Assembly: GCF_001633165.1 (NCBI RefSeq) | Contig: NZ_CP015418.1 | Span: forward strand, 2,170,001 to 2,234,000 | Direction of reading: 5' to 3' | Source: Rhodovulum sulfidophilum DSM 1374 | Lineage (GTDB): Bacteria > Pseudomonadota > Alphaproteobacteria > Rhodobacterales > Rhodobacteraceae | Length of the DNA stretch: 64,000 nucleotides | Part shown: in pieces, positions 20,238-30,545 of the stretch | Layout: the number at the start of each line of letters is the position of its first letter | Position numbering within the stretch: position 1 is the first letter of the stretch | The notes under the pieces: generated by a model | What the model saw: the letters and a program-made list of their open reading frames with translations, nothing else | Databases searched by the model: none | Told to the model about the DNA's origin: nothing | Made by a program: the position numbers and the translations under genes

Positions 20238-20978
20238 ATGACCGCAGCCCAGCCTGTCTTTGTTCTCGTCCGCCCGCAGATGGGCGAAAATATCGGGGCG
20301 GCGGCACGCGCGATGTGGAATTTCGGGCTCGACCGGATGCGCCTGGTCGCGCCGCGCGACGGCTGGCCCAATCCGCGCGCGGTGGCGCTGGCCAGCGGGG
20401 CGGGACGGCTTCTGGACAATGCCGGGATCCATGCCACGACGGCCGAGGCGGTTGCCGATTGCGACTATGTCTTCGCCACCACCGCGCGGCCGCGCGGCCT
20501 GACCAAGCCTGTCGTCACCCCGGAACAGGCGATGACCGAAACCCGCGCCCTGCTGGCCGAGGGGCGCCGGGTGGCGGTGCTGTTCGGGCCGGAACGCGCG
20601 GGGCTGGAAAACGACGACATCGCGCGGGCCAATGCCATCGTGAACGTCCCGGTGAACCCCGATTTCGCCTCGCTCAATCTGGGGCAATGCGTTCTGCTCA
20701 GCGCCTATGAATGGCGCCGCCAGACCGCCGATATCCTGCCCGAACGGCTGGAACTGGCCGGCGCCGATCCCGCGAGCCAGATCGAGGTCGAGAAACTGGC
20801 CGAGCATTACGAAGAGCGGCTGTCCGAGGCGGGGTTCTTCTTTCCCGAGACCAAGGCGCCGGGGATGAAGATCGCTCTGCGCAACATGTGGAGCCGGATG
20901 CCGCTGACCCGGCCCGATGTGCAGATCCTGCACGGGGTACTGCGGCAATTGACGCGGGCGCGGAGCCGCGGCGAGTGA
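20238..20978 (+). CDS. TrmJ-like tRNA methyltransferase (SPOUT)
   Basis: The 246-residue protein carries SPOUT motifs in order: PQMGENIGAAARAMWNFGL, LFGPERAGLENDDIARAN and FASLNLGQCVLLSAYE. These match TrmJ, which 2'-O-methylates position 32 of tRNAs. The start at 20238 fits the family and follows AGAAAGCGAG. It is followed by ctaA. Confidence 0.9.
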   Translation: MTAAQPVFVLVRPQMGENIGAAARAMWNFGLDRMRLVAPRDGWPNPRAVALASGAGRLLDNAGIHATTAEAVADCDYVFATTARPRGLTKPVVTPEQAMTETRALLAEGRRVAVLFGPERAGLENDDIARANAIVNVPVNPDFASLNLGQCVLLSAYEWRRQTADILPERLELAGADPASQIEVEKLAEHYEERLSEAGFFFPETKAPGMKIALRNMWSRMPLTRPDVQILHGVLRQLTRARSRGE

Positions 20979-21033
20979 CTTGCGGCGTCGCGCCCGCCCG
21001 CCTAGTCTCGCCGCGCAAGACGGAGAGGGGCCT

Positions 21034-22179
21034 ATGAGCAAGACCCGCAGCAAGCCGAAGACCCGCAGCATTTTCGAGGAGGTCGGCACCGATGCGCCGC
21101 CGGACCGGCCGGTGGTCCAGCCCGGCGCCATCGACCGCGCCGCCCGGCGCGGTGCGCGCGGGGCTGTCGCCTGGTGGCTGATCTCGATCTTCGTGCTGAT
21201 CGCGGCGATGCTGATCTCGGCCGGCGTGGCGCGCCTGACCGGGCATCCGGCCAGCCTGCCGGGCTTCGCGCCGCCTTACGGCCAGCTGCCGCCGCTTGAC
21301 GCGGCGGGCTGGTCCGCCGCCTTCGACCGTTTTGCCGCCGCCGGAGGCACGGCCGATCTCGCGGGCTTCCAGAGACTATACTGGTGGGACTGGGGCGTCC
21401 GGCAGGCCGGCATGCTTGCGGCCCTCGTCTGGGCGCTGGGCGCGCTGGGCTTCCTGATCTTCGGCAAGCTGCCAAAGGGCTGGGCGGTCCGGCTCTTGCC
21501 GCTTGGCGGCACCATCCTCGGGATCGGCGCGGCCGACTGGGCGATGGGGCCCGCGGGGCTTTTGCCCGCGCCCTTCGATGCCGCCTCGCTGCGGCTCGCG
21601 GCGATGACGGGCTTCGGTTTCGCCGGGATGGGGCTTGCCGCCTGGGGCGCGATGCAACTGCGCCGCACCGAGGCCCAGCTGATGCAGGCCCGCCGGGCCC
21701 GCGACGGGCGCGCCTTCGGCATGGCGACCGGTGTCATGCATCTGGCCTTCCTGCAGATCCTCTTCGGGGCGATGCTGGGCGCGCTCGATCAGGGCCGCAG
21801 CTTCCCCGACTGGCCGCTGATGGCGGGCGGTGTCCTGCCGCCCGAGCCGCTGGCGCTGGAGCCGGTCTGGCGCAATCTCTGGGACAATCCCGGCCTCGTG
21901 CAGTTCATCCATCGCGGGCTTGGCTATCTTGTCGTGCTGCTGGGTATCGCGGCCTGGCTGCGGGCGCGGAAAAGCCCGCATGCCCGCACCCGCCGCGCCT
22001 TCGACTGGCTGGGGGTGATGATCTTCGGCCAGGCGGTGCTGGGCGTCGGCTCGGTGCTTTACGCGGGCCAGTGGCATATGGCGCTGACCCATCTGGTGGG
22101 GGCCGTCCTGTTGTGGGTTCTGGTGCTGCGCGCCCGGTTCATGGCGCAATATCCCGTTCAGCAATCCATCCGGGGGTGA
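21034..22179 (+). CDS. ctaA: heme A synthase
   Basis: The 381-residue membrane protein has about eight hydrophobic helices and the COX15/CtaA motifs FQRLYWWDWGVRQ, GFGMATGVMHLAF-like and QFIHRGLGYLVVL, with conserved His ligands. It oxidises heme O to heme A for cytochrome oxidase. The alphaproteobacterial type 2 layout, with a ~35-residue cytosolic leader, is seen here. Confidence 0.93.
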   Translation: MSKTRSKPKTRSIFEEVGTDAPPDRPVVQPGAIDRAARRGARGAVAWWLISIFVLIAAMLISAGVARLTGHPASLPGFAPPYGQLPPLDAAGWSAAFDRFAAAGGTADLAGFQRLYWWDWGVRQAGMLAALVWALGALGFLIFGKLPKGWAVRLLPLGGTILGIGAADWAMGPAGLLPAPFDAASLRLAAMTGFGFAGMGLAAWGAMQLRRTEAQLMQARRARDGRAFGMATGVMHLAFLQILFGAMLGALDQGRSFPDWPLMAGGVLPPEPLALEPVWRNLWDNPGLVQFIHRGLGYLVVLLGIAAWLRARKSPHARTRRAFDWLGVMIFGQAVLGVGSVLYAGQWHMALTHLVGAVLLWVLVLRARFMAQYPVQQSIRG

Positions 22180-22185
22180 CGCGAT

Positions 22186-23664
22186 ATGACCGCCTTTGAC
22201 GAGCTTATGAGCTTCCAGCGCGAGACCGAGGCGCTCGGTCAGGTCGCGATGCGGCTGGGCTGGGACCAGGAGACGGTGATGCCGCGCGGCGCCGCGCAGC
22301 AGCGCGCCGAGGAAATGGGCGCGCTCGAGACGGTGCTGCACCGTCGCCGCAGCGACCCGCGCCTGGGCGACTGGCTGGGGGCGATCGACGACGATCTTCT
22401 GGACGAGACCGGCCGCGCGCAGATGCGCCATATCCGTCGCAGCTATGCCCGCGCGACGCGCCTGCCCGAGACGCTGTCGGCCGAGATCGCCCGGGTGACG
22501 AGCCGTGCCCAGGGGATCTGGGCCGAGGCCCGTGCCGCCGACGATGTCGCGCATTTCCTGCCCACCCTGCGCGAGGTGGTGCGGCTCAAGCGCGAGGAGG
22601 CTGCGGCGCTGGCGATGGGGGGCGATCTTTACGACGCGCTTCTCGACGATTACGAGCCCGGCGCGACCGCGGCCGGGCTGTCGGCGATGTTCGACCGGAT
22701 GCGCCCGCGTCTGGTAGACCTGCGCGAACGGATCATGGGCTCGGGCCGGGCGCCCGCGCCGCTTGAGGGCCATTTCCCCGAGGCGGTGCAGATGGCGCTT
22801 TCGCGCGAGGTCGCCACGCATTTCGGCTATGACTGGCGGCATGGGCGGCTTGATTTCTCGGTCCATCCCTTCACCTCGGGGTCGGGCTCGGATGTCCGGA
22901 TCACCACCCGGGTCGACGAGGCCGAGCCGCTGGGCGCGCTGTATTCGACGCTGCACGAGACCGGACATGGGGTCTATGAGCAGGGGATCGATCCGGCCTA
23001 TGGGCTGACGCCCCTGGGGGCGGGCGTCTCGATGGGGGTGCATGAAAGCCAGAGCCGGATCTTCGAGAACCAGCTCGGGCGCGGTCGCGCCTTCTGCGGC
23101 TGGCTTCACGGCCGGATGAACGAGGTTTTCGGGTCAGCCGGCGCGGCCGATGCCGAGGCCTTCTACGCGGCCGTGAACCGGGTCCATTCGGGCCATATCC
23201 GGACCGAATCCGACGAGGTGCATTACAATCTGCACATCATGCTGCGCTTCGATCTGGAACGCGACCTGATCGCCGGCGGGCTCGAGGTCGAGGATCTGGA
23301 AGAGGCCTGGAATACCCGCTTCGAGGCCGATTTCGGGGTCGCGGTCGAGCGGCCGAGCCAGGGGCTCTTGCAGGATGTGCACTGGTCGGTGGGGCTTTTC
23401 GGCTATTTCCCGACCTATGCGCTGGGCAATGTCTATGCCGGCTGTCTCTATCAGGCGCTGCGCGCGGCGGTGCCCTCGCTCGATGCCGATCTGGCGCGCG
23501 GCCATGCCGAGCCCGCGACCGCCTGGCTGAAGGTCGAGGTTCAGCGTCATGGCGGGCTTTACGAGCCGGCCGAGACGATCCGCCGGGCCTGCGGTTTCGA
23601 GCCCGACGAAGGGCCGCTGCTGGATTATCTCGATGCCAAGTTCGGCGCGATCTACGGGCTTTGA
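22186..23664 (+). CDS. M32-family metallocarboxypeptidase
   Basis: The 492-residue protein has HETGH at residues 257-261 (zinc site HExxH), DVRITTRVDE and a downstream Glu-rich helix (SMGVHESQSRIFENQLGR), all diagnostic of the Taq carboxypeptidase family. It removes C-terminal residues from peptides in the cytoplasm. It starts 6 bp after ctaA, so may share its transcript. Confidence 0.95.
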   Translation: MTAFDELMSFQRETEALGQVAMRLGWDQETVMPRGAAQQRAEEMGALETVLHRRRSDPRLGDWLGAIDDDLLDETGRAQMRHIRRSYARATRLPETLSAEIARVTSRAQGIWAEARAADDVAHFLPTLREVVRLKREEAAALAMGGDLYDALLDDYEPGATAAGLSAMFDRMRPRLVDLRERIMGSGRAPAPLEGHFPEAVQMALSREVATHFGYDWRHGRLDFSVHPFTSGSGSDVRITTRVDEAEPLGALYSTLHETGHGVYEQGIDPAYGLTPLGAGVSMGVHESQSRIFENQLGRGRAFCGWLHGRMNEVFGSAGAADAEAFYAAVNRVHSGHIRTESDEVHYNLHIMLRFDLERDLIAGGLEVEDLEEAWNTRFEADFGVAVERPSQGLLQDVHWSVGLFGYFPTYALGNVYAGCLYQALRAAVPSLDADLARGHAEPATAWLKVEVQRHGGLYEPAETIRRACGFEPDEGPLLDYLDAKFGAIYGL

Positions 23665-23739
23665 TCGTCGCGCCGGGCCCGATCCCGAGCTTGGTGCCGA
23701 GGCTGGCCCCGTGGCGGCGGCGCTGCTGGAAGGGCGCGC

Positions 23740-23997
23740 ATGACCTGGCATGACCCGCTCTGGCAGAGGATCTGGCCGCCCGCGCGCCGGGTGGCCTTCG
23801 CCATTGTCGGGCGGCTGTGGTGGCGCCGCCCGCCCGAAGAGATCGCGGCCCGGCTCGAGGCACGGCCGCTGCGCGAACAGGTCCTGATCGTCGGGACGGT
23901 GCTGGCGGGCCTTTTCCTGACAAGCCTGCTCTTTGCCCATGCAGGCATTCTGGGCCTTCTGAGCTTCCTGCTTCTGGTGATCCTCCTGATCCGCTGA
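23740..23997 (+). CDS. small membrane protein, unknown function
   Basis: The 85-residue protein has a charged N-terminal half and two close hydrophobic stretches (LIVGTVLAGLFLTSLLF, ILGLLSFLLLVILLI). It has no recognised domain. It starts 75 bp after the carboxypeptidase. Confidence 0.55.
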   Translation: MTWHDPLWQRIWPPARRVAFAIVGRLWWRRPPEEIAARLEARPLREQVLIVGTVLAGLFLTSLLFAHAGILGLLSFLLLVILLIR

Positions 23998-24217
23998 TGG
24001 GGCCCCGCGTCCGGCGAGACCCCCTCGGATGCGGCGTTCACAGGTGTTTGATTGCGACGAAATGCCGCCATTTTTCCGCCCATTTTCAATGGCTTGCGTC
24101 AGGGATTTCCCCGCATGCCTTTGAAAATGCGGTTTTTCTTGTGATGCGGGTGATCCGGTCCCGGAGGGCGCGCGTATCTCCTTGTACATTGCAACCTGCA
24201 CAGAGAGGACGCGACCA

Positions 24218-24394
24218 ATGGATATCGATGCGATCAACGCCGTTCTGGGTCTTGGCACCCTCGGCTTCGTGCTTGCCTTTGCCTATATCAACCTGCGCCA
24301 GACCGAGGAACAGCTCAAGGCTTCGCGCGAGCGCCGCGAGAAACGCGAACAACGCGCCGCTGCCCGCGTCGGCCGGGCCGTTCCGGCCGAATGA
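24218..24394 (+). CDS. small single-span membrane protein
   Basis: The 58-residue protein has one membrane helix (GLGTLGFVLAFAYINL) and a charged coiled tail (RERREKREQRAAARVG). ATG at 24218 follows AGAGAGGAC; an in-frame ATG exists at 24182. Unknown function. Confidence 0.5.
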   Translation: MDIDAINAVLGLGTLGFVLAFAYINLRQTEEQLKASRERREKREQRAAARVGRAVPAE

Positions 24395-24478
24395 GATGCC
24401 CCGGATCGGGGCCGGGCGGATGACCCCCGGCCCCGACCGTTTTCCGGCCTTCTGCCGCCTTGACTTCGCGCGCCCCGT

Positions 24479-25267
24479 TCAGCCCTGCCAGGCGGGAGCC
24501 CTTTTTTCCAGGAAGGCCCCGATCCCTTCCTGGGTCTCCTCCAGCATCATGTTCTCGACCATCGCGGCGCCCGCGCGGGCATAGGCCTCGTCGATGCCGC
24601 AGTCGAGCTGGTCGTAGAACAGCCCCTTGCCGACCCTGATCGCGGGCGAGAGCTTGCCTGCCAGCGTCTCGGCCAGCCGCCAGGCGGCATCCTCCAGCAT
24701 CTCTTCGGGTACGGCCCGGTTGATCAGCCCCAGCGCCTCGGCGCGCGCGGCATCGATGAACTGGCCCGTGGTCAGCATCTCGAAGGCGTGCTTGCGCGGA
24801 ATGCTCCGGCTCAGCGCGACCATGGGGGTCGAGCAGAACAGCCCGATATTCACGCCGTTCACCCCGAACCGCGTGCCCTCGGCCGCGACCGCCAGATCGC
24901 ACGACGCCACCAGCTGGCAGCCCGCGGCGGTGGCGATGCCGTGGGGGGCCGCGATCACCGGCTGGGGCAGGCGCATCAGCCCCGTCATCACCCGCGCGCA
25001 CCGCTCGAAGAGATCGGCGAAATAGGCCCGCCCGCCATCGAGCGCCTGCCGTCCGGCCTGCATCTCCTTGAGGTCATGGCCTGCGCAGAAGGCCTTGCCG
25101 GTGCCTTTCAGGATCACCGCGCGCACGCTCCGGTCCTCGGCCAGCGCGTCGATCTGGGCCTGCAGCGCGGCCAGCATCGCGTCGGACAGCGCGTTCAGCC
25201 GTTCGGGCGCGTTCATCGTCAGGATGGCCACGCCCCGGGTATCGTCACGTAACAGGATTTCGGTCAT
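24479..25267 (-). CDS. enoyl-CoA hydratase/isomerase family, ECHDC3-like
   Basis: The 262-residue crotonase-fold protein has the oxyanion-hole motif KAFCAGHDLKEM. At the two positions where enoyl-CoA hydratases have catalytic Glu it has Gln (AAGCQLVASCD) and Asn (NGVNIGLFCSTP). This pattern, with GLFCSTP, matches mammalian ECHDC3 and its bacterial relatives, not true hydratases. It is annotated as a hydratase by homology, but water addition is doubtful. It diverges from the thioesterase gene. Confidence 0.85.
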   Translation of the reverse strand: MTEILLRDDTRGVAILTMNAPERLNALSDAMLAALQAQIDALAEDRSVRAVILKGTGKAFCAGHDLKEMQAGRQALDGGRAYFADLFERCARVMTGLMRLPQPVIAAPHGIATAAGCQLVASCDLAVAAEGTRFGVNGVNIGLFCSTPMVALSRSIPRKHAFEMLTTGQFIDAARAEALGLINRAVPEEMLEDAAWRLAETLAGKLSPAIRVGKGLFYDQLDCGIDEAYARAGAAMVENMMLEETQEGIGAFLEKRAPAWQG

Positions 25268-25326
25268 CTTGTGTTTCCTCCCTCTGGTCGCGAAGACTAG
25301 GGCGGAACGGGAGAGGGGGAAAGTCC

Positions 25327-25755
25327 ATGCAGGCCAGGCAGCCGGTGATGGATGCGTCGGCGCTGACCGCTTTTCTGCGGAGCGCCTTTCCGCAGATCGG
25401 CGAGGAGTTCGTGGTCGAGGAGGTGGCGCCGATGCAGGTGCGGGTGCGGCTGGCGGTGACCGAGCGGCATCTGCGGCCGGGCGGTACCGTGTCGGGGCCG
25501 TCGATGTTCGCCTTGGCCGATGTCGGCATTTATCTGGCGGTGCTGGCGATGATCGGGCCGCAGGCGCTGGCGGTCACGACCAACTGTTCGATCGATTTCA
25601 TGCGCAAGCCCGCCTCGGGCCGCGATCTGATCTGCGAGGCGCGGCTTTTGAAGCTGGGCCGGGTGCTGGCGGTGGGCGATGCGATGATCCGGTCCGAGGG
25701 GATGGAGGGCGTCGTCGCCCGGGCCAGCCTGACCTATTCGACCCCGCCGAAATAG
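25327..25755 (+). CDS. PaaI-family hotdog thioesterase
   Basis: The 142-residue protein has the hotdog core (RPGGTVSGPSMFALADVGIY, ALAVTTNCSIDFMRKPASG). Members hydrolyse acyl- or phenylacetyl-CoA thioesters. Its divergent neighbour is an ECHDC3-like protein, so a shared CoA-handling role is possible. Confidence 0.85.
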   Translation: MQARQPVMDASALTAFLRSAFPQIGEEFVVEEVAPMQVRVRLAVTERHLRPGGTVSGPSMFALADVGIYLAVLAMIGPQALAVTTNCSIDFMRKPASGRDLICEARLLKLGRVLAVGDAMIRSEGMEGVVARASLTYSTPPK

Positions 25756-25766
25756 CCGACCTCAGC

Positions 25767-26405
25767 TCAGCCGCGCCCGGCCAGGAAACCGGCCAGGTCG
25801 CCATAGCCCGTGGGCCGCCGCTCATAGGCAAGGCCCAGGCGCGTGGCACAGGCCTCGGCCTGCCGGTCCAGCGCGGCATCCTCGGTCTGGGCCAGATAGA
25901 CGAGACGGCGGTAATTGCCGAAGTAAACCGTCGCAAGCTCGGGATGGCGGTCGAGCCCGAGCGGGCGCCAGACGAAGGCGTCGAATTGCCGGGTGAGGAA
26001 ATCGGTCAGGTAGAAGGCGTCGATCTCGTCCCCGGCGCGGTCGGCACTGGCGGCGGCGCCCTCGAAAAAGGCATAGCAATGCGGGCCCTCCATCATCTCG
26101 ACCCCGAGTTCGGCGCAGGTTCGCTGCAAGTCGCCGCCGGTGCCGCAATCGGCATAGGCCACGAGGATCGTGGGATAGGCGGCGCGGTGGCGCTCGACGA
26201 GCGCACGGAGCCCCGGTGCGATCCGGTCCGGGTGGTTGTGCCAGATCGCGGGCAGGCAGGTCAGGTCCAGATGGTCCCAGCCGTTGATCCGCTTGAGTGC
26301 AAGGATCTCATGCGCCAGCGCGCCGCAGCCGATCACCAGGACCCGTCCGCGCCCTTCCGGCGGCAGCCCGGTCTCGGTCAGGCGGTGGTCGTCTGGCGCG
26401 TTCAC
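25767..26405 (-). CDS. DUF1638 protein
   Basis: The 212-residue protein matches DUF1638 (VLVIGCGALAHEILAL, LPAIWHNHPDRIAPGLR, VAYADCGTGGDL, YFLTDF-like YLTDFLTRQFDAFVW). No in-frame ATG fits, so the start is GTG at 26405, which overlaps the TGA of the small membrane gene upstream (GTGA). DUF1638 genes often sit beside corrinoid methyltransferases, as here. A role in cobalamin-dependent methyl transfer is inferred from context. Confidence 0.85.
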   Translation of the reverse strand: MNAPDDHRLTETGLPPEGRGRVLVIGCGALAHEILALKRINGWDHLDLTCLPAIWHNHPDRIAPGLRALVERHRAAYPTILVAYADCGTGGDLQRTCAELGVEMMEGPHCYAFFEGAAASADRAGDEIDAFYLTDFLTRQFDAFVWRPLGLDRHPELATVYFGNYRRLVYLAQTEDAALDRQAEACATRLGLAYERRPTGYGDLAGFLAGRG

Positions 26406-26563
26406 TGCCGCCTCTGCAAGAGACGCAACCCCAGCACGGCCAGCAGCGCCAGCGGTACGAGTATTGCAACGCCGCTGGCAGGCAGCAGGCTGGCGAGCCA
26501 GATTGTCAGGCCGGCAGCCGTCAGCACGACGGCAAGAAGAAGGGCGAGGACGCGTCCGGGCAT
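26402..26563 (-). CDS. hidden 53-residue membrane protein upstream of DUF1638
   Basis: ATG at 26563 follows an excellent AAAAGGAGTATCGC. The frame reads MPGRVLALLLAVVLTAAG, then two hydrophobic stretches, and ends LRLLQRRQ with a TGA that overlaps the DUF1638 GTG. Two membrane spans and a basic end suggest an inner-membrane peptide. It is short enough to be missed by ordinary cut-offs, but the ribosome site and the coupling make it credible. Function unknown. Confidence 0.7.
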   Translation of the reverse strand: MPGRVLALLLAVVLTAAGLTIWLASLLPASGVAILVPLALLAVLGLRLLQRRQ

Positions 26564-27339
26564 GCGATACTCCTTTTCGCCAAAGATGTGGGCCGGGGGC
26601 AGGCATCGGGCAAGGGGCGCGTGGGCCTATGGGGCAAAGATCCGGACCGGTTCAAGAAAGCGGCGGGATGCAGGTTTCCTCGCCGCGCTTTCGTTGCGTT
26701 GTCCCGGTCCGTGCGGTCGCTGCAAGCGGTTGATGAGAGGGCGATCCGGTTTGTCTTGTGTGCTGTTCCCGGCAGATCGGGGGCTGGTGTGGGCGGCGGA
26801 CCGGCATGCGGCGAGTATCTCCGCCCGGCAGGCGGGCGAGGGCCGGATGACGGCGGTTGGATGACGGGTCGGACACAGAGCGACGCCCTGCTGTTCCGTT
26901 CGTCGACCTTGCACAACCATGCAGGGCAGGGCGCCGCCGATAGGGCCCGATTTCCTTGGGCGGCGTTGCGGATCGCAACCACGCCGCGTCCGGTTGGGAT
27001 GCTCTGCATTGCCGCGGGGAGTGGCCGCAAGGAACGACAGTGGATCGCAGGCGGGCCAGAGCGTTCCGGCAGGGGAGCCACGTCGGTCTTCGCCAGTCCG
27101 AGGGGATCGTCCGGGCGCGTGCAGTCGCCCCGCGGCGGTCCTGCCGCTGCGGCGCCGGTGGCACAGGATCTTGCCGTGTCCCATGCTGGTTGCCCCATGC
27201 CGATTATCCCGTACCGGTTGTCCCGTGCCGCGACAACGTTTCGGTATCGACCGCGACAGGCTCGTCCACGACAGGCCGGGCCGCGGCAATCCCGCGGTCG
27301 GGGCAGGGGCTGGCGGCTGCCGTCTGCGCGCCGCCGGGC
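26564..27339. other. 776-bp stretch without a supported gene
   Basis: Open frames exist on both strands but are what GC-rich DNA gives by chance: Arg/Pro/Gly-rich, and with no recognisable domain. I looked for a cobalamin riboswitch because of the neighbouring genes and saw no B12-box-like sequence. Confidence 0.5.
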
Positions 27340-28044
27340 TCAGCTGGCAACGGCGCGGTTATGCTTGCGCGCGACGAAGGTCTTGGCGGTCTCGACCGCG
27401 ACGGCGGCGTCGCGACAATAGGCATCGGCTCCGATGGCGCGGCCGAATTCCTCGTTCAGGGGCGCCCCGCCCACCAGCACGATGTAATCCTCGCGGATGC
27501 CCTTGGCGGCCAGCGTGTCGATCACCGTTTTCATGTAGGGCATGGTGGTCGTCAGCAGCGCCGACATGCCCAGGATGTCCGGCTGTTCGGTTTCCAGCGC
27601 GGCGAGATAGCCGTCCACATCGGTGTTGATGCCGATATCGACGACCTCGAACCCGGCGCCCTCCATCATCATCGCGACGAGGTTCTTGCCGATGTCGTGG
27701 ATGTCGCCCTTGACGGTGCCGATCACCATCTTGCCCATGCGCGGCGCGCCGGTTTCGGCCAGCAGCGGCTTTAGGATGCCCATGCCGCCCTTCATGGCAT
27801 TGGCCGCCAGCAGCACCTCGGGCACGAAGAGGATCCCGTCGCGGAAATCGCGACCGACGACGGTCATGCCCGAAACCAGCGCTTCGGTCAGCACCCGGTA
27901 GGGTGCCCAGCCGCGCGACAACAGGATCTCGACCCCTTCGACGACCTCCTCCCTGAGCCCGTCGTAAAGATCGTCCTGCATTTGCGGGACCAGTTCTTCG
28001 TCCGGCAGCTCTGCCAGAACGATGTCGTCGTCTTCGTTGGCCAT
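27340..28044 (-). CDS. corrinoid (B12-binding) protein of split methionine synthase
   Basis: The 234-residue protein has a cap domain (DGLREEVVEGVEILLSRG, YRVLTEALVSGMTVVGRDF) and a cobalamin domain with GDIHDIGKN (DxHxxG, the cobalt-ligating His), SALLTTTM and VGGAPLN. It would carry methylcobalamin between a methyl-tetrahydrofolate methyltransferase (56327) and the homocysteine methyltransferase (29423). Its first ~36 residues are strongly acidic (NEDDDIVLAELPDEELVPQ). The start at 28044 excludes an unrelated upstream open frame. Confidence 0.92.
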   Translation of the reverse strand: MANEDDDIVLAELPDEELVPQMQDDLYDGLREEVVEGVEILLSRGWAPYRVLTEALVSGMTVVGRDFRDGILFVPEVLLAANAMKGGMGILKPLLAETGAPRMGKMVIGTVKGDIHDIGKNLVAMMMEGAGFEVVDIGINTDVDGYLAALETEQPDILGMSALLTTTMPYMKTVIDTLAAKGIREDYIVLVGGAPLNEEFGRAIGADAYCRDAAVAVETAKTFVARKHNRAVAS

Positions 28045-28253
28045 TTCACGCTCCCATTGGGGCCCGGCGCTTTGCCGGAGCCTCTGCATCCTTGATCGGA
28101 ATTCTGCACCGGGAACGCTTACCGAATTGCGACCAGCGGCCCGTCCGAAACGACCTCGCCGCGAAATTACGTCGCGCCTGTGACCTTGCGGCAGCATTCC
28201 TCCGGCAGATCGGGAATCTTGCAAATGTTCGCCAAATGTTCCAATCATTCGGC

Positions 28254-29378
28254 ATGACCCGTCCCCATGCCTCTTCGACCTCTTCTCCGGCGGCCTCCCC
28301 GACTGCCGCTGTCGCATCAGCACCCCCGACGCCGGGGCGCGCGGCCGGCGGCAACCCGGCCAACCGCTACGACCGGCTGACAGTGGTGCCCGAGGATGAC
28401 GGCTGGGACCCGGGCGAGGCGCCGCCGCCGCTCAGGACCGAGACCCGGATCGAACGGCCGCGCACGGCGATCACCCGCAACAGCTCGCCCGATTTGCCCT
28501 TCGACCGGTCGGTGAACCCCTATCGCGGCTGCGAGCATGGCTGCATCTACTGCTTTGCCCGGCCGAGCCATGCCTGGCTGGGCCTGTCGCCGGGGCTCGA
28601 CTTCGAATCGCGGCTGATCGCCCGGCCCGAGGCGCCGCGGCTGCTGGCCGAGGAGCTTTCGCGCCGGGGCTACCGGCCCGCGACCCTGGCGATCGGCACC
28701 AATACCGATCCCTATCAGCCGATCGAGCGGACCCATCGGGTGATGCGCGGGCTGCTGGAGGTGCTGCGTGATTTCCGCCATCCGGTGGCGGTGGTGACCA
28801 AGGGCGCGCTGATCGAGCGCGATCTCGACCTGCTCGCGGAACTGGCCGAGCTGGAGCTGGTGCGGGTCGGCATTTCGGTGACGACGCTCGACCGCGATCT
28901 CTCGCGCCGGCTGGAGCCGCGCGCGCCCGCGCCCGAACGGCGGCTGCAGACCATCGAACGGCTTGCGGCGGCGGGGGTGCCGGTGCGGGCGATGGTGGCG
29001 CCGGTGATCCCGGGCCTGACCGATCCCGAGCTCGAGGCGATCCTGACCCGGGCCTGCGATGCCGGGGCCGTGGCTGCAAGCTGGATCATGCTGCGCCTGC
29101 CGCTCGAGGTGGAGCCGCTGTTTCGCGACTGGCTGGCCGAGAATTGTCCCGACCGCGCCGAGCGGGTGATGGCCCGGCTCTGCGAGATCCATGGCGGCAA
29201 GGCCTACAGGTCCGGCTGGGGCCACCGGATGCGCGGCACGGGGCCCCATGCCGACATGATCGCACAGCGGTTCCGGCTGGCCACGGCCCGGCTCGGGCTG
29301 GCTGTGACGCAGCCCGGCCTGTCGACCGAGCTTTTCCGTGTGCCGCCGCGGGCAGGCGACCAGCTTTCGCTGTTCTGA
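28254..29378 (+). CDS. PA0069-family radical SAM protein
   Basis: The 374-residue protein carries the radical-SAM cluster motif GCEHGCIYCFARP (CxxxCxxC), preceded by DRSVNPYRG, which marks the PA0069/Rv2578c group (SplB-like). The substrate is not known. It diverges from the corrinoid gene. The start at 28254 is the best of several in-frame Met codons. Confidence 0.88.
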   Translation: MTRPHASSTSSPAASPTAAVASAPPTPGRAAGGNPANRYDRLTVVPEDDGWDPGEAPPPLRTETRIERPRTAITRNSSPDLPFDRSVNPYRGCEHGCIYCFARPSHAWLGLSPGLDFESRLIARPEAPRLLAEELSRRGYRPATLAIGTNTDPYQPIERTHRVMRGLLEVLRDFRHPVAVVTKGALIERDLDLLAELAELELVRVGISVTTLDRDLSRRLEPRAPAPERRLQTIERLAAAGVPVRAMVAPVIPGLTDPELEAILTRACDAGAVAASWIMLRLPLEVEPLFRDWLAENCPDRAERVMARLCEIHGGKAYRSGWGHRMRGTGPHADMIAQRFRLATARLGLAVTQPGLSTELFRVPPRAGDQLSLF

Positions 29379-29422
29379 GGCCCGCGCGCCCCGAGGCGGG
29401 CGCGGCCCGTGCCGGGAGGGCG

Positions 29423-30436
<1,014 letters not shown>

Positions 30437-30545
30437 CTGGGCAGTCCTTTCGCACTGAGGCCGGGCCGGCGGCGTTGCCGCCCGCCGGTGACCGGCCGAA
30501 GGTCCGAACCCCCGCAGCACCCGCCGGAGCGGGTGCCGGCCGGGG

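Noticed and set aside
26652..27289. Several overlapping minus-strand frames in the gap before the corrinoid gene
   Set aside because: Arg/Pro-rich composition, no domains and no good ribosome sites.
26564..27339. Possible cobalamin riboswitch near B12-dependent genes
   Set aside because: No B12-box-like sequence on either strand; the gene order also does not require it.
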